Source: Maribacter halichondriae
GTDB lineage: Bacteria > Bacteroidota > Bacteroidia > Flavobacteriales > Flavobacteriaceae
NCBI RefSeq assembly: GCF_027474825.1
Contig: NZ_CP107030.1
Coordinates: forward strand, 2,610,529 to 2,674,528
Direction of reading: 5' to 3'
DNA length: 64,000 nucleotides
Part shown: positions 9,447 through 17,816 of the stretch, one piece after another
How the letters are laid out: every line of letters begins with the position of its first letter
Numbering within the stretch: the first letter of the stretch is position 1
The notes under the pieces: generated by a model
Told to the model about the DNA's origin: nothing
What the model saw: the letters and a program-made list of their open reading frames with translations, nothing else
Database searches by the model: none
Position numbers and translations under genes: made by a program

Positions 9447-10724
9447 ATGATTCTAGAAATGAAAGTTCCCTCTCCGGGAGAGTCTATAACCGAAGTAGAG
9501 ATTGCGGAATGGTTAGTGGAAGATGGTGATTATGTTGAAAAGGACCAGGCCATCGCCGAAGTCGATTCGGATAAGGCGACTTTGGAACTTCCTGCAGAAG
9601 AGAGCGGAACCATCACCCTAAAAGCGGAGGTTGGTGATGCGGTAGCTGTAGGCGCGGTGGTATGTTTAATAGATACCAGTGCCTCAAAACCTGATGGTGC
9701 AAGTAAAGGTTCCGATTCAACTATGGGCAAGGGCGATGAAGGTTCAGGAGGCAATGCAGAAGAAGATTTGGCCAAAGATGAGGCCAGCAGAACTAAAAAG
9801 GCCGATAGCGAAAAAGCACCACAACCTGCACAGGCCAAAGAAACATATGCCTCAGGCGTAGCCTCACCCGCAGCAAAAAAGATATTGGATGAAAAAGGGA
9901 TCGACGCCAAGACTGTAAAAGGTTCAGGTAGGGACGGTAGAATCACAAAAGACGATGCGGTCAATGCAGTACCTTCTATGGGAACTCCTACGGGAGGAAA
10001 TAGGGGAGAAACCCGTTCGAAGCTATCGATGCTCCGTCGAAAAGTTGCTGAAAGGCTGGTAGCCGCCAAAAACGAAACGGCCATGTTGACGACCTTCAAC
10101 GAGGTCGATATGTCTCCCATTTTTGAGCTGCGAAGCAAGTACAAAGAAAACTTCAAGGAAAAACATGGGGTAAGCCTTGGCTTTATGTCGTTTTTCACAA
10201 AAGCGGTCGTTAGGGCATTGCAAATGTATCCGTCAGTGAATTCCATGATAGACGGCAAAGAGATGCTTTCCTATGATTTTTGTGATATTAGCATTGCGGT
10301 ATCCGGACCAAAGGGGCTTATGGTTCCTGTTATCAGGAATGCTGAAAATCTTACTTTTAGGGGTATTGAAGCTGAGGTGAAACGTTTGGCGATCCGTGCA
10401 AGGGAAGGCGAGATTACCGTCGACGAAATGACGGGTGGTACCTTCACGATTACAAACGGTGGGGTATTCGGCTCTATGTTGTCCACGCCGATTATTAATC
10501 CTCCTCAAAGTGCTATCCTGGGGATGCATAATATTGTAGAGCGACCGATTGCCAAAGACGGCGCGATTGCCATTGCGCCCATTATGTATGTAGCCCTTTC
10601 TTATGATCACCGAATTATCGATGGTAAGGAATCCGTTGGTTTCTTGGTGGCCGTAAAAGAGGCATTGGAAAGTCCGGAAGAATTGTTGATGGAGGGTGAT
10701 GTGAAAAAGGCCTTGGAGATGTAA
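9447..10724 (+). CDS. sucB: Dihydrolipoyllysine-residue succinyltransferase (2-oxoglutarate dehydrogenase E2)
   Basis: This 425-residue E2 subunit moves the succinyl group from the lipoyl arm to CoA. Domains in order: one N-terminal lipoyl domain (lipoyl lysine K43 in DSDKATLELP), an acidic/alanine-rich flexible linker (~80-135), a peripheral subunit-binding domain (ASPAAKKILDEKGID and GSGRDGRITKDD, ~138-175) and the C-terminal acyltransferase domain with ALSYDHRIIDG (HxxxDG catalytic motif). The single lipoyl domain and DHRIIDG motif fit E2o better than pyruvate dehydrogenase E2. It is the last gene of the sucA-M23-sucB operon and is followed by a repeat and a hairpin terminator. Confidence 0.96.
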   Translation: MILEMKVPSPGESITEVEIAEWLVEDGDYVEKDQAIAEVDSDKATLELPAEESGTITLKAEVGDAVAVGAVVCLIDTSASKPDGASKGSDSTMGKGDEGSGGNAEEDLAKDEASRTKKADSEKAPQPAQAKETYASGVASPAAKKILDEKGIDAKTVKGSGRDGRITKDDAVNAVPSMGTPTGGNRGETRSKLSMLRRKVAERLVAAKNETAMLTTFNEVDMSPIFELRSKYKENFKEKHGVSLGFMSFFTKAVVRALQMYPSVNSMIDGKEMLSYDFCDISIAVSGPKGLMVPVIRNAENLTFRGIEAEVKRLAIRAREGEITVDEMTGGTFTITNGGVFGSMLSTPIINPPQSAILGMHNIVERPIAKDGAIAIAPIMYVALSYDHRIIDGKESVGFLVAVKEALESPEELLMEGDVKKALEM

Positions 10725-10740
10725 ATATTTGTCCGTTCGA

Positions 10741-10790
10741 GATGTCATCCTGAGCGTGTCATACTGAACGCAGTCGAAGGAACAGTCGAG
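10741..10790. repeat. Intergenic dispersed repeat (GTCATCCTGAGCG type)
   Basis: The segment includes GTCATCCTGAGCG, CATACTGAACGCAGTCGAAGG and AACAGTCGAG, matching a repeat commonly found between flavobacterial genes. It contains two diverged copies of a CTGA(G/A)CG unit. It lies just past sucB and before its likely terminator. There is no coding potential. Confidence 0.5.
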
Positions 10791-10817
10791 AATTATATCA
10801 AGTTTGACTTTTGAATT

Positions 10818-10848
10818 GACCTCCAAGGTTTCAGAAACTTTGGAGGTC
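10818..10848. terminator. Bidirectional intrinsic terminator between sucB and the retropepsin-like gene
   Basis: GACCTCCAAGGTTT and AAACTTTGGAGGTC pair over 14 positions with one G-U pair and a short loop, followed by GTTTGTTG. The position between two convergent genes (stops at 10724 and 10861) fits shared termination. Confidence 0.7.
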
Positions 10849-10860
10849 GTTTGTTGAGAA

Positions 10861-11307
10861 TTATTTTCGCTTTTTAAGATAAAGGCAATTCTTCCCATAA
10901 TCAATTACAGCTTTTGCTTTTTTTAGGACATCCGCACCGATAATACCATCTACCGGAAGGGCATTATGAGAAGTAAGCGCTTCATTGACATGAACAAGGT
11001 CGAACAATACGATTTTCAATTTTTTCTGTGACCAGGTTCCTATCTTGATTTTGTTTTTTGAAGCGATTAGGGTTTCCATATTGGTGGCTCCAGCGCCGGC
11101 GGCCTTGATTTCCGATTCTTCCGAGGTTAGTTTGAAAAGTTCTATTTTATCGAACCCGATGCAGGTATTCGAGGCGCCTGTATCCAAAATAAATCGACCT
11201 ATTATTCCATTAATGGTTGCGATCACCTCGAAATGGTTAGTTGGGGTCAGTACCAATGGCACTTTACTGTAGTTTTTTTTAAGAAGGAATTTTTTCAGTC
11301 CGGCCAT
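10861..11307 (-). CDS. Retropepsin-like aspartic protease family protein
   Basis: This 148-residue single-domain protein has the aspartyl protease signature DTGAS at residues 42-46 (ILDTGASNTCI), the psi-loop-like stretch ALPVDGIIGADVL near 115-128, and a second hydrophobic strand pattern. That is one retropepsin lobe, so activity would require dimerisation. There is no signal peptide, so it is probably cytosolic. It is convergent with sucB and divergent from tatD with 37 bases between them. Family assignment is good; the physiological substrate is unknown. Confidence 0.82.
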   Translation of the reverse strand: MAGLKKFLLKKNYSKVPLVLTPTNHFEVIATINGIIGRFILDTGASNTCIGFDKIELFKLTSEESEIKAAGAGATNMETLIASKNKIKIGTWSQKKLKIVLFDLVHVNEALTSHNALPVDGIIGADVLKKAKAVIDYGKNCLYLKKRK

Positions 11308-11332
11308 TTAATTTTTTTGACAAAGATAGTTC

Positions 11333-11340
11333 TATTTTTG
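11333..11340 (+). promoter_or_regulatory. Putative -7 element just upstream of tatD
   Basis: TATTTTTG matches the Bacteroidota -7 consensus TAnnTTTG and ends five bases before the tatD ATG. If used, the transcript would have almost no 5' leader. No TTG lies at the usual 19-base spacing, so the call is tentative. Confidence 0.35.
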
Positions 11341-11344
11341 CGCT

Positions 11345-12113
11345 ATGATTTTGACCGATACGCATACGCACCTATATAGTGAAGCCTTTGAAGAAGACCG
11401 GGATAAGGTAATTCAATCTGCAATCGAAAAGGGAATAGAACGTTTTTTCATACCAGCCATTGACTCCACGTATACGCAGGCGATGTTCGATTTGAAGGAA
11501 GCTTATCCTGAGTATATATTTCTAATGATGGGCCTTCACCCGACCCATGTCAAGGAAAATTTCAAGGATGAATTGGATCATGTTTCCGACATGCTAGAAT
11601 CGCATAAGTTCTATGCCGTAGGTGAAATAGGAATAGATTTATACTGGGATAAAAAAATTCTTGAAGCAACAGCAAGAGGTGTTCAAATTTCAAATTCAAT
11701 TGGCAAAGAAATACGAACTTCCTATTGTAATCCATTGTCGGGAAGCCTTTGATGAGATTTTTGAGGTTTTGGAGACTGAAAAATCAGAAGACTTGTTTGG
11801 AATTTTTCATTGTTTTACAGGAACGTTTGAACAAGCGCAAAAAGCGATATCCTATAATATGAAGTTGGGTATTGGGGGGGTGGTGACCTTTAAGAATGGA
11901 AAGATAGATACCTATCTAGACCGTATTGACCCGGAACATATCGTCTTAGAGACCGATGCTCCCTATTTGGCACCGGTACCCTATCGCGGAAAACGTAATG
12001 AGAGCGCCTATTTAGTAAATATAGCTGAAAAGCTATCCAATATATATGGAATACCGATTGCAGATTTGGCGGCCATAACCACCGAGAATTCTAAAAAGGT
12101 CTTTGGTATTTAA
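11345..12113 (+). pseudogene. tatD: TatD family hydrolase/DNase, one-base insertion in an A7 run
   Basis: The gene encodes a TatD-family metal-dependent hydrolase (TIM barrel, DNA 3'-5' exonuclease type in studied members). The first part has the metal motif TDTHTHLY and VGEIGIDLYWD; the second has IVIHCREAFDE, FHCFTGT and ETDAPYLAPVPYRG. The two parts are in different frames: the run of seven A at 11651-11657 is one A too long, and with six A the protein reads WDKKFLKQQQEVF without a break, giving about 256 residues, the family length. The disruption therefore looks like a homopolymer error or slippage site rather than decay. It ends 12 bases before the asparaginase gene, suggesting one operon. 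Confidence 0.87.
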
Positions 12114-12125
12114 CACAAGGTATTC

Positions 12126-13154
12126 ATGAGAAATCAAACAAACATACTTTTAATCTATACCGGTGGTACCATAGGTATGGTCAAAGATTATGATTCAGGA
12201 ACGTTGAAGCCTTTTAATTTTAAGAAGCTCCTAAAGAATATTCCTGAACTGGCCCAGTTGGACTGTAGTATTGAAAGCGTCTCTTTTAAGAAACCCATAG
12301 ATTCCTCCAACATGAACCCGAAGTATTGGGTAGAGTTGGCCACCATAATCGAAAAACATTATGAGAGCTACGACGGGTTTGTCGTTTTACATGGTAGCGA
12401 TACGATGAGCTATACCGCTTCGGCAATGAGCTTTATGCTTGAAAACTTATCGAAACCGGTCATTTTTACGGGTAGCCAATTACCCATAGGAGACTTGCGC
12501 ACCGATGCCAAAGAGAATCTGATTACCTCGATACAGATAGCGGCACTAAGGGAGAATAATAAACCGGTGATTCAAGAAGTCGGATTGTATTTTGAGTATA
12601 AATTATATCGTGCAAACCGTACGACCAAAATCAATGCCGAACATTTTGAGGCGTTTGCTTCTTTAAACTATCCTGCTTTGGCAGAATCGGGAGTACATCT
12701 TAAGGTGAACGAAGCCTATTTGAACCGTTCAAAAAGAACCAAAAAGTTTTGTGTTCACAAAAAACTGGATAACAATGTTGCCGTATTGAAGATTTTTCCG
12801 GGACTTAACAAATCACTTTTGTCAAGTATATTGGATACCGAAGGCCTAAAAGCAGTTGTTCTAGAAACTTATGGAGCAGGAAATGCACCAACGGACGAAT
12901 GGTTCTTACAAGCACTCGATAGAGCGATAAAAAATGGATTGCATATTGTGAACGTAACCCAGTGTTCGGGAGGCGGTGTTTCGATGGGCCAATATGAAAC
13001 TAGTGAACGTCTTGAAAAAATGCAAATCATTAATGGTAAGGATATTACGACCGAGGCGGCAATTACCAAGCTGATGTACCTTCTGGGTAGTGGAGTATCC
13101 TCTAAGTTGTTGAAAACCATATTTGAAACTTCCCTACGAGGAGAAATGTCATAA
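12126..13154 (+). CDS. ansA: Type I (cytoplasmic) L-asparaginase
   Basis: This 342-residue enzyme hydrolyses L-asparagine to aspartate and ammonia. The N-terminal LLIYTGGTIGM contains the first catalytic threonine, and VVLHGSDTMSYTASAMSF holds the second Thr-Asp pair; RTDAKENL (~residue 138) contributes a lysine of the active-site triad. A C-terminal domain with QCSGGGVSMGQYE follows. The absence of a signal peptide and the length place it in the type I cytosolic group. It is 12 bases downstream of tatD and upstream of tRNA-Ser. Confidence 0.94.
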   Translation: MRNQTNILLIYTGGTIGMVKDYDSGTLKPFNFKKLLKNIPELAQLDCSIESVSFKKPIDSSNMNPKYWVELATIIEKHYESYDGFVVLHGSDTMSYTASAMSFMLENLSKPVIFTGSQLPIGDLRTDAKENLITSIQIAALRENNKPVIQEVGLYFEYKLYRANRTTKINAEHFEAFASLNYPALAESGVHLKVNEAYLNRSKRTKKFCVHKKLDNNVAVLKIFPGLNKSLLSSILDTEGLKAVVLETYGAGNAPTDEWFLQALDRAIKNGLHIVNVTQCSGGGVSMGQYETSERLEKMQIINGKDITTEAAITKLMYLLGSGVSSKLLKTIFETSLRGEMS

Positions 13155-13221
13155 AAATAGTAGCTTTAATTTCTTCAACTAATTTTTTTTGTTATTTGGG
13201 CAACCCTTAAAAGGCTAACTT

Positions 13222-13309
13222 AGAGAGGTGGCCGAGTGGTCGAAGGCGCACGCCTGGAAAGTGTGTATACACCAAAAGTGTATCGAGGGTTCGAATCCCT
13301 TCCTCTCTG
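13222..13309 (+). tRNA. tRNA-Ser (anticodon GGA)
   Basis: The sequence folds as a class II tRNA: acceptor stem AGAGAGG/CCTCTCT, D-arm GGCCGAGTGG, anticodon arm GCACGCCTGGAAAGTGTGT with anticodon GGA, a long variable arm (ATACACCAAAAGTGTAT) and T-arm GGTTCGAATCC. The extended variable arm and GGA anticodon define serine. The 3' CCA is not encoded. Confidence 0.96.
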
Positions 13310-13324
13310 CGACGAAGTTTTACT

Positions 13325-13353
13325 TTGTTTATTGCGATTTTTTTTTATCTTTA
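13325..13353 (+). promoter_or_regulatory. Putative sigma-A-type promoter for the exbB operon
   Basis: TTG at 13325-13327 is separated by 18 bases from TATCTTTA at 13346-13353, close to the Bacteroidota promoter TTG-N19-TAnnTTTG with one mismatch. It lies 35 bases upstream of the exbB start. Confidence 0.45.
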
Positions 13354-13387
13354 ACCTTATTAACTAACTAATTTAAGTTTGAAAAAA

Positions 13388-14137
13388 ATGAAAAAATTAT
13401 TCTCTATCCTGGCAACTGCTGGGTTGTTTGTAGCAGGTACAAATACGGTAAGTGCAAAAGTGACTTCAGCGATGATGGTGATGCAGGATGCAGCCCCAGA
13501 AGCTGAGAAAGGTTTTACACAAGTTTTAAAGGAAATGTTCATTCAGGGTGGTGCCAGTTTCATGGGTATCGTTCTTTTATGTTTGATTCTTGGATTGGCA
13601 GTGGCTATTGAAAGGATCATCTATTTGAACATGGCCAGTACCAACACCACAAAATTGAAGCAGCAAGTCGAAGATGCTTTAGCATCGGGTGGAATCGAAG
13701 CTGCCAAAGAAGTATGCCGAAACACAAAAGGCCCAGTTGCCTCTATCTACTATCAAGGATTGGATAGAGCAGGAGAGAGCGTTGAGTCTGCCGAAAAAGC
13801 GGTAGTAGCCTATGGTGGTGTGCAAATGGGACAATTGGAGAAGAACGTCTCGTGGCTTTCATTGTTTATCGCTATTGCCCCGATGCTTGGTTTCATGGGT
13901 ACGGTAATCGGTATGATACAGGCCTTCCAAAAGATTAGTGCCGTAGGTAACTTGAGTGCCTCCCTTATTGCAGGTGATATCCAAGTGGCGTTATTGACCA
14001 CGGTATTCGGTCTGATCACAGCAATTATCCTACAGATTTTTTACAACTACATTATTGCCAAAATAGATAGTATCGTCAACGATATGGAAGATTCTTCGAT
14101 TACCTTGATCGATATGTTGGTAGACCATAAAAAATAA
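13388..14137 (+). CDS. exbB: MotA/TolQ/ExbB-family proton channel protein
   Basis: This protein of about 249 residues has an N-terminal signal-like segment (MKKLFSILATAGLFVAGTNTVSA), unusual outside Bacteroidota, then the ExbB membrane helices: one near residues 60-80, and a pair in the conserved TolQ domain (WLSLFIAIAPMLGFMGTVIGMIQAF and ALLTTVFGLITAIILQIFYNYI). ExbB forms the pentameric channel of the TonB-ExbBD complex, coupling proton-motive force to outer-membrane receptors. It heads a run with a small membrane protein and two exbD genes. A TTG three codons upstream could also start; the ATG at 13388 is preferred. Confidence 0.92.
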   Translation: MKKLFSILATAGLFVAGTNTVSAKVTSAMMVMQDAAPEAEKGFTQVLKEMFIQGGASFMGIVLLCLILGLAVAIERIIYLNMASTNTTKLKQQVEDALASGGIEAAKEVCRNTKGPVASIYYQGLDRAGESVESAEKAVVAYGGVQMGQLEKNVSWLSLFIAIAPMLGFMGTVIGMIQAFQKISAVGNLSASLIAGDIQVALLTTVFGLITAIILQIFYNYIIAKIDSIVNDMEDSSITLIDMLVDHKK

Positions 14138-14161
14138 TTCGGACCTAATACTTAAAATATT

Positions 14162-14593
14162 ATGCATAAAATAGTTAAAATAGGATTAGTAGTGCTAGGT
14201 CTGATCGGAGCTGTGCTGTGGTTCATGTTGCCCGATAGCGATATGCCCGCCAACGAAGCAGCAGCCAGTGGTGCAATGAACGCCATGTTCTGGATTACGT
14301 ATCTTCTTTTGGGGATTGCGGTAGTCGCCAGTTTGATATTCGCCCTGAAAGGAATATTTTCGAATCCCGCAGGCCTAAAAAGAACGCTTTTCGGCGTGGG
14401 AGGCTTGGCTGTTGTAGTGATCATATCGTATGTCTTGTCCAATGGAACCGATGTGAGCGATGAGTATATGGCCATGTCTAATGAATCCACCGTCAAACGA
14501 ATCGGAATGGGCCTCAATGTATTTTTCATCTTAACAATCATTGCCGTTGGTGCGATGTTGTGGGGTGGATTTAGAAAAATGACCAGTAAATAA
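14162..14593 (+). CDS. Small membrane protein of the ExbB-ExbD operon
   Basis: This 143-residue protein has about four hydrophobic helices (residues ~6-22, 42-65, 78-92 and 118-135). It has no recognised enzymatic motif. It sits 24 bases after exbB and nine before the first exbD. This exbB-membrane protein-exbD-exbD order is recurrent in flavobacteria, so an accessory role in the TonB energy-transducing complex is inferred from position only. Confidence 0.8.
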   Translation: MHKIVKIGLVVLGLIGAVLWFMLPDSDMPANEAAASGAMNAMFWITYLLLGIAVVASLIFALKGIFSNPAGLKRTLFGVGGLAVVVIISYVLSNGTDVSDEYMAMSNESTVKRIGMGLNVFFILTIIAVGAMLWGGFRKMTSK

Positions 14594-14602
14594 AAATTAA
14601 TT

Positions 14603-15211
14603 ATGGCTAGAAGAGCAGGAGCACCAGAAGTAAATGCCGGTTCTATGGCAGACATCGCATTCCTATTGCTTATCTTTTTCTTGGTAACGACTACCATCGA
14701 AACGGATGCAGGTCTGGATCGTATGTTGCCACCGATCGAGCCGCCGGAAACAGATGTTATTATCAAACAGAAGAACATCTTTCAAGTATTGATTAACAGG
14801 AATGGGCAATTATTGGCTGACGATAATATTATCGAAATCAAAGATCTTAGGGCTAAGGCGATGGATTTCTTGGATAACAACGGTGATGGTACGTGCACCT
14901 ATTGTAGGGGCAGAAAAATTGCCGAATCATCGGACAATCCTACAAAGGCGATTATTTCATTAAAGAACGATAGAGAAACTAAATACAGTACCTATATCAC
15001 GGTTCAAAATGAAATTGTCGGTGCATACAACGATTTGCGTAACCGGGAAACACAGCGTTTATATGGCCAAGACTTTACCACTATGGAGGCAACGTACTTA
15101 AACCCCGAGACACCATCCAGTGTAAAGGATGAGTTGAAGGAGAAAGTAAAGAAGATCCAAGATTTGTTTCCCCAAAAGTTTTCGGAAGCGGAAACGTCCA
15201 CGTCTAACTAA
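14603..15211 (+). CDS. exbD: ExbD/TolR-family biopolymer transport protein (first of pair)
   Basis: This 202-residue protein has the ExbD N-terminal block: GAPEVNAGSMADIAFLLLIFFLVTTTIE, a single transmembrane helix with the conserved aspartate (ADIAFLL) needed for proton-driven energisation. The remaining ~160 residues are periplasmic and longer than in proteobacterial ExbD, with an inserted CTYCRGRK segment near residue 98. It is a subunit of the TonB motor. A paralog of this exact architecture occurs at 16674-17287. Confidence 0.92.
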   Translation: MARRAGAPEVNAGSMADIAFLLLIFFLVTTTIETDAGLDRMLPPIEPPETDVIIKQKNIFQVLINRNGQLLADDNIIEIKDLRAKAMDFLDNNGDGTCTYCRGRKIAESSDNPTKAIISLKNDRETKYSTYITVQNEIVGAYNDLRNRETQRLYGQDFTTMEATYLNPETPSSVKDELKEKVKKIQDLFPQKFSEAETSTSN

Positions 15212-15235
15212 AGACTTTTATAAAGAGATACTATT

Positions 15236-15718
15236 ATGTCAAAATTTGCCAAGAAAAAAAGTGGGGACCTGCCAGCCGTAAACACTGCATCTTTACCGGA
15301 TATCGTTTTTATGTTGTTGTTTTTTTTCATGACCGTAACGGTCATGAAAGACAGTACGGTAAAGGTACAGAATACCCTGCCTAATGCTAGTGAAATCAAA
15401 AAGTTGGAGAAAAAGGATAGGGTTATCACCATTTATGTTGGGGCACCTACCCGCGAATACCAAAGTACTTTTGGTACCGAGCCGAAGATTCAACTTAATG
15501 ATAAGTTTGCGAGCCCTTCCGAGGTTGGTGATTTCATTTTGATGGAAAGAGCAAAAAAAGCTCAAGAACTCCAGAACGTTTTGACCACCTCCCTGAAAGT
15601 GGACAAAGATGCTAATATGGGCTTGATATCCGATATTAAACAAGAGTTAAGAAAGGTAAACGCCTTGAAGGTGAATTATACTACCTATGAGGGCGATGCC
15701 TTCAACAATCTTAAATAA
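15236..15718 (+). CDS. exbD: ExbD/TolR-family biopolymer transport protein (second of pair)
   Basis: The 160-residue product has the ExbD signature PAVNTASLPDIVFMLLFFFMTVTVMKD, including the functional aspartate in LPDIVF, then a compact periplasmic domain ending SDIKQELRKVNALKVNYTTYEGD. It is distinct from the first ExbD of the operon (shorter, different soluble domain), so the complex may be hetero-oligomeric. It ends the exbB operon and is followed by a strong terminator. Confidence 0.92.
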   Translation: MSKFAKKKSGDLPAVNTASLPDIVFMLLFFFMTVTVMKDSTVKVQNTLPNASEIKKLEKKDRVITIYVGAPTREYQSTFGTEPKIQLNDKFASPSEVGDFILMERAKKAQELQNVLTTSLKVDKDANMGLISDIKQELRKVNALKVNYTTYEGDAFNNLK

Positions 15719-15742
15719 AGTTAGTTACTTTAAACATAAAGT

Positions 15743-15774
15743 ACGCCCCAAGTGTTTCATTTGGGGCGTTTTTT
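15743..15774 (+). terminator. Intrinsic terminator of the exbB operon
   Basis: ACGCCCCAA and TTGGGGCGT form a 9-bp GC-rich stem around a short AT-rich loop, followed by a run of six T. It is 25 bases after the second exbD stop. Confidence 0.88.
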
Positions 15775-15801
15775 ATGGTATGAATTCTTAACTTTGATGT
15801 C

Positions 15802-16479
15802 ATGAGGATTGTCTTCTTTTTGTTTTTCATAAGTTTCTTTTTCTTAAGTATCGCTCAAGATTCTTCGCAGCCCGATGATATATATTTAGAGGATCAGTTC
15901 TATTTGGGCATTACCTACAATTTCATACTGAACAAACCCAGTGACGTTACACAGCGTAGTCTCTCCTATGGCCTTCAAGGTGGTTTTATTAAAGATTTGC
16001 CCATTAATTCAACAAGAACCAGGGCAATAGGTATTGGCCTAGGTTATGCTATAAATTCATATTACTCAAATATCAGGGCTACTGAATCTCAAGGTGATAT
16101 TTTATATTCTCGCGTAGGTAACGATTCCGATTTCAAAAGGAGCAAGATTGAGAACCATTTGATTGAACTTCCCATAGAGTACCGATGGAGGAATTCTACT
16201 CCTGAAGAATACAAGTTTTGGCGAATTTACACGGGCGTTAGATTGGGGTATGTTTTCTCGGGAAGGTCGAAGTTCATTTCCGAGGGCGAAAAAACTTCCT
16301 TTTCAAACAATGATCTTCGAAAGCTTCAATATGGGTTGACGTTCAATGTGGGATGGAACACGTTCAACATCCATATATATTACGCCTTGAGTAGTCTTTT
16401 TAATGATAGTGTCGCTCTGGACAATGAGATGATCGAGGTAAAGCCACTTCGTGTAGGTTTCATTTTCTACATTCTATGA
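15802..16479 (+). CDS. PorT-like outer-membrane beta-barrel protein
   Basis: This 225-residue protein has a signal peptide (MRIVFFLFFISFFFLSIAQ) and alternating amphipathic strands with glycine and aromatic residues (FYLGITYNFIL, IGIGLGYAIN, IYTGVRLGYVF, LTFNVGWNTFNIHIYYAL), ending in the hydrophobic strand RVGFIFYIL. This matches the PorT/outer-membrane beta-barrel family that often follows ExbD genes in flavobacteria. PorT is linked to type IX secretion in Porphyromonas, but many paralogs have no known role. It sits behind the exbB terminator and so probably has its own promoter. Confidence 0.8.
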   Translation: MRIVFFLFFISFFFLSIAQDSSQPDDIYLEDQFYLGITYNFILNKPSDVTQRSLSYGLQGGFIKDLPINSTRTRAIGIGLGYAINSYYSNIRATESQGDILYSRVGNDSDFKRSKIENHLIELPIEYRWRNSTPEEYKFWRIYTGVRLGYVFSGRSKFISEGEKTSFSNNDLRKLQYGLTFNVGWNTFNIHIYYALSSLFNDSVALDNEMIEVKPLRVGFIFYIL

Positions 16480-16673
16480 CCTTTCTTATTTTTTGAATTT
16501 CTACACGGTTAATTGGCATGAAAATTGTTGTTTTTTTAATGGATATGCCAACCTTATAATCCGTAAACAACTTCACTTTCCTAGAGCAATTTCTATTGCC
16601 CCGAACCTTCATGTTTCTACTTTCTGCTTATGTGGGCAAAAATCTATTGTTCAATAATCAAAACCACTTTAAC

Positions 16674-17287
16674 ATGAAGAACAGGAAAGGAGCACCAGGG
16701 GTAAATGCAGGTTCAATGGCCGATATCGCATTTCTACTATTAATTTTCTTTTTGGTCACGACCAGCATAGAAACCGAACAGGGCATTGAAAGAATGCTCC
16801 CAAGAACTGATACATCGCCACCACCATTGACTTATCACGATAGAAATATATTACTCGTTAATGTCAACCAAAATAATGAGATTATGGTCGATGAAAAGAA
16901 AATTGATTTAAAAGAGTTACGTGAACTCACCATAGCATTTCTTGATAATGGAGGGGCTTTGTCTGATACGGAGAGTTATTGCGATTATTGTCAAGGAGAA
17001 CGAAGCAGTACATCTTCCGATAATCCTGTAAAGGCGATTGTTTCATTGAGTACCGATAGAGAAACTAGTTATGCCTCCTATATTACGGTTCAGAACGAAT
17101 TGGTCGGGGCTTACAATGCGCTGAGAAATCGAGAAGCGTTACGGCTGTACGGAATGAAGTATACCCAGATGGAATCACAATATTTAGATTCTCGATCCAC
17201 GATGGCAGATAGGGCCACATTAAAAGTAAAGATCAAGAGCATTCAAGAACTATTTCCCAAAAAATATCCGAAGCTGAAATCAATTAA
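16674..17287 (+). pseudogene. exbD: Second-copy ExbD, long type, frame disrupted at an A6 run
   Basis: This is a paralog of the ExbD at 14603-15211, with the same block (APGVNAGSMADIAFLLLIFFLVTTSIE), an equivalent cysteine insert (CDYCQGER) and the same tail (KSIQELFPKK). At the six A of 17259-17264 the frame slips by one: with seven A the C-terminus would read KKISEAEIN and stop at 17285-17287, matching the SEAE tail of the first copy. Without that base the frame reads through into the next gene and creates an apparent fusion of 354 residues. Upstream, 195 bases separate it from the PorT-like gene and no exbB copy is present. Confidence 0.82.
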
Positions 17288-17297
17288 ACATAGTACT

Positions 17298-17781
17298 ATG
17301 ATAAAATTTAAAATTAAATCAAACGGAGGGATCCCACCCGTATCAACCGCTTCGTTGCCTGATATCGTCTTTATGCTCCTGTTCTTTTTTATGTCGGTTA
17401 CTGTTATGAAAGATACCACATTGAAAGTCGAGAACACTTTGCCGAATGCCAGTGAAATAAAAAAAATGGAAAAGAAGGACCGTATAATTTATATCCATGT
17501 TGGAAAACCGATTGGAAAATATGAAAAGCTATTCGGTAAGGAGCCTAAAATTCAATTGAACGACAAATATGCCAATGTTGAAGATGTTGGGCCCTATGTG
17601 TTGGCGGAAATCGCGAAACGGCCCGAAACATCTGCACAAGTTCATGACCATATCCCTTAAAGTGGATAAAAATGCCAATATGGGCCTTATATCTGATATT
17701 AAAGAAGAACTGCGAAGGGTGAACGCCTTAAAGATAAACTATACGACCTACGATGGCGACGCTTTTACGAATGTACAATAG
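17298..17781 (+). pseudogene. exbD: Second-copy ExbD, short type, frameshifted at a C3 run
   Basis: This is a paralog of the ExbD at 15236-15718, with the same opening (PPVSTASLPDIVFMLLFFFMSVTVMKD) including the functional aspartate. Near 17622-17624 (GGCCCG) one extra C shifts the frame; removing it gives AKRPKHLHKFMTISLKVDK, aligning without gaps to AKKAQELQNVLTTSLKVDK of the first copy, and the frame then continues to the normal ending VNALKINYTTYDGDAF. The ATG at 17298 is in frame with the disrupted upstream gene. Either this duplicate pair is decaying or it carries two sequence errors. Confidence 0.82.
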
Positions 17782-17816
17782 ATCTTGAAAGGTGAGCTGA
17801 TGCTTGGCCCAAGGCC

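Noticed and set aside
9530..10258. Long open frame on the minus strand opposite sucB (242 codons)
   Set aside because: It lies entirely within sucB and gives a low-complexity Ser/Ala/Pro-rich product that mirrors the linker; no domain is recognisable.
10233..10904. Minus-strand open frame across the sucB end and terminator
   Set aside because: It overlaps sucB and a hairpin terminator; the product has no family features.
16674..17660. A genuine ExbD-ExbD fusion protein
   Set aside because: One extra A in the A6 run at 17259-17264 restores a normal stop and a C-terminus matching the first copy, so the fusion is more likely an indel artefact.
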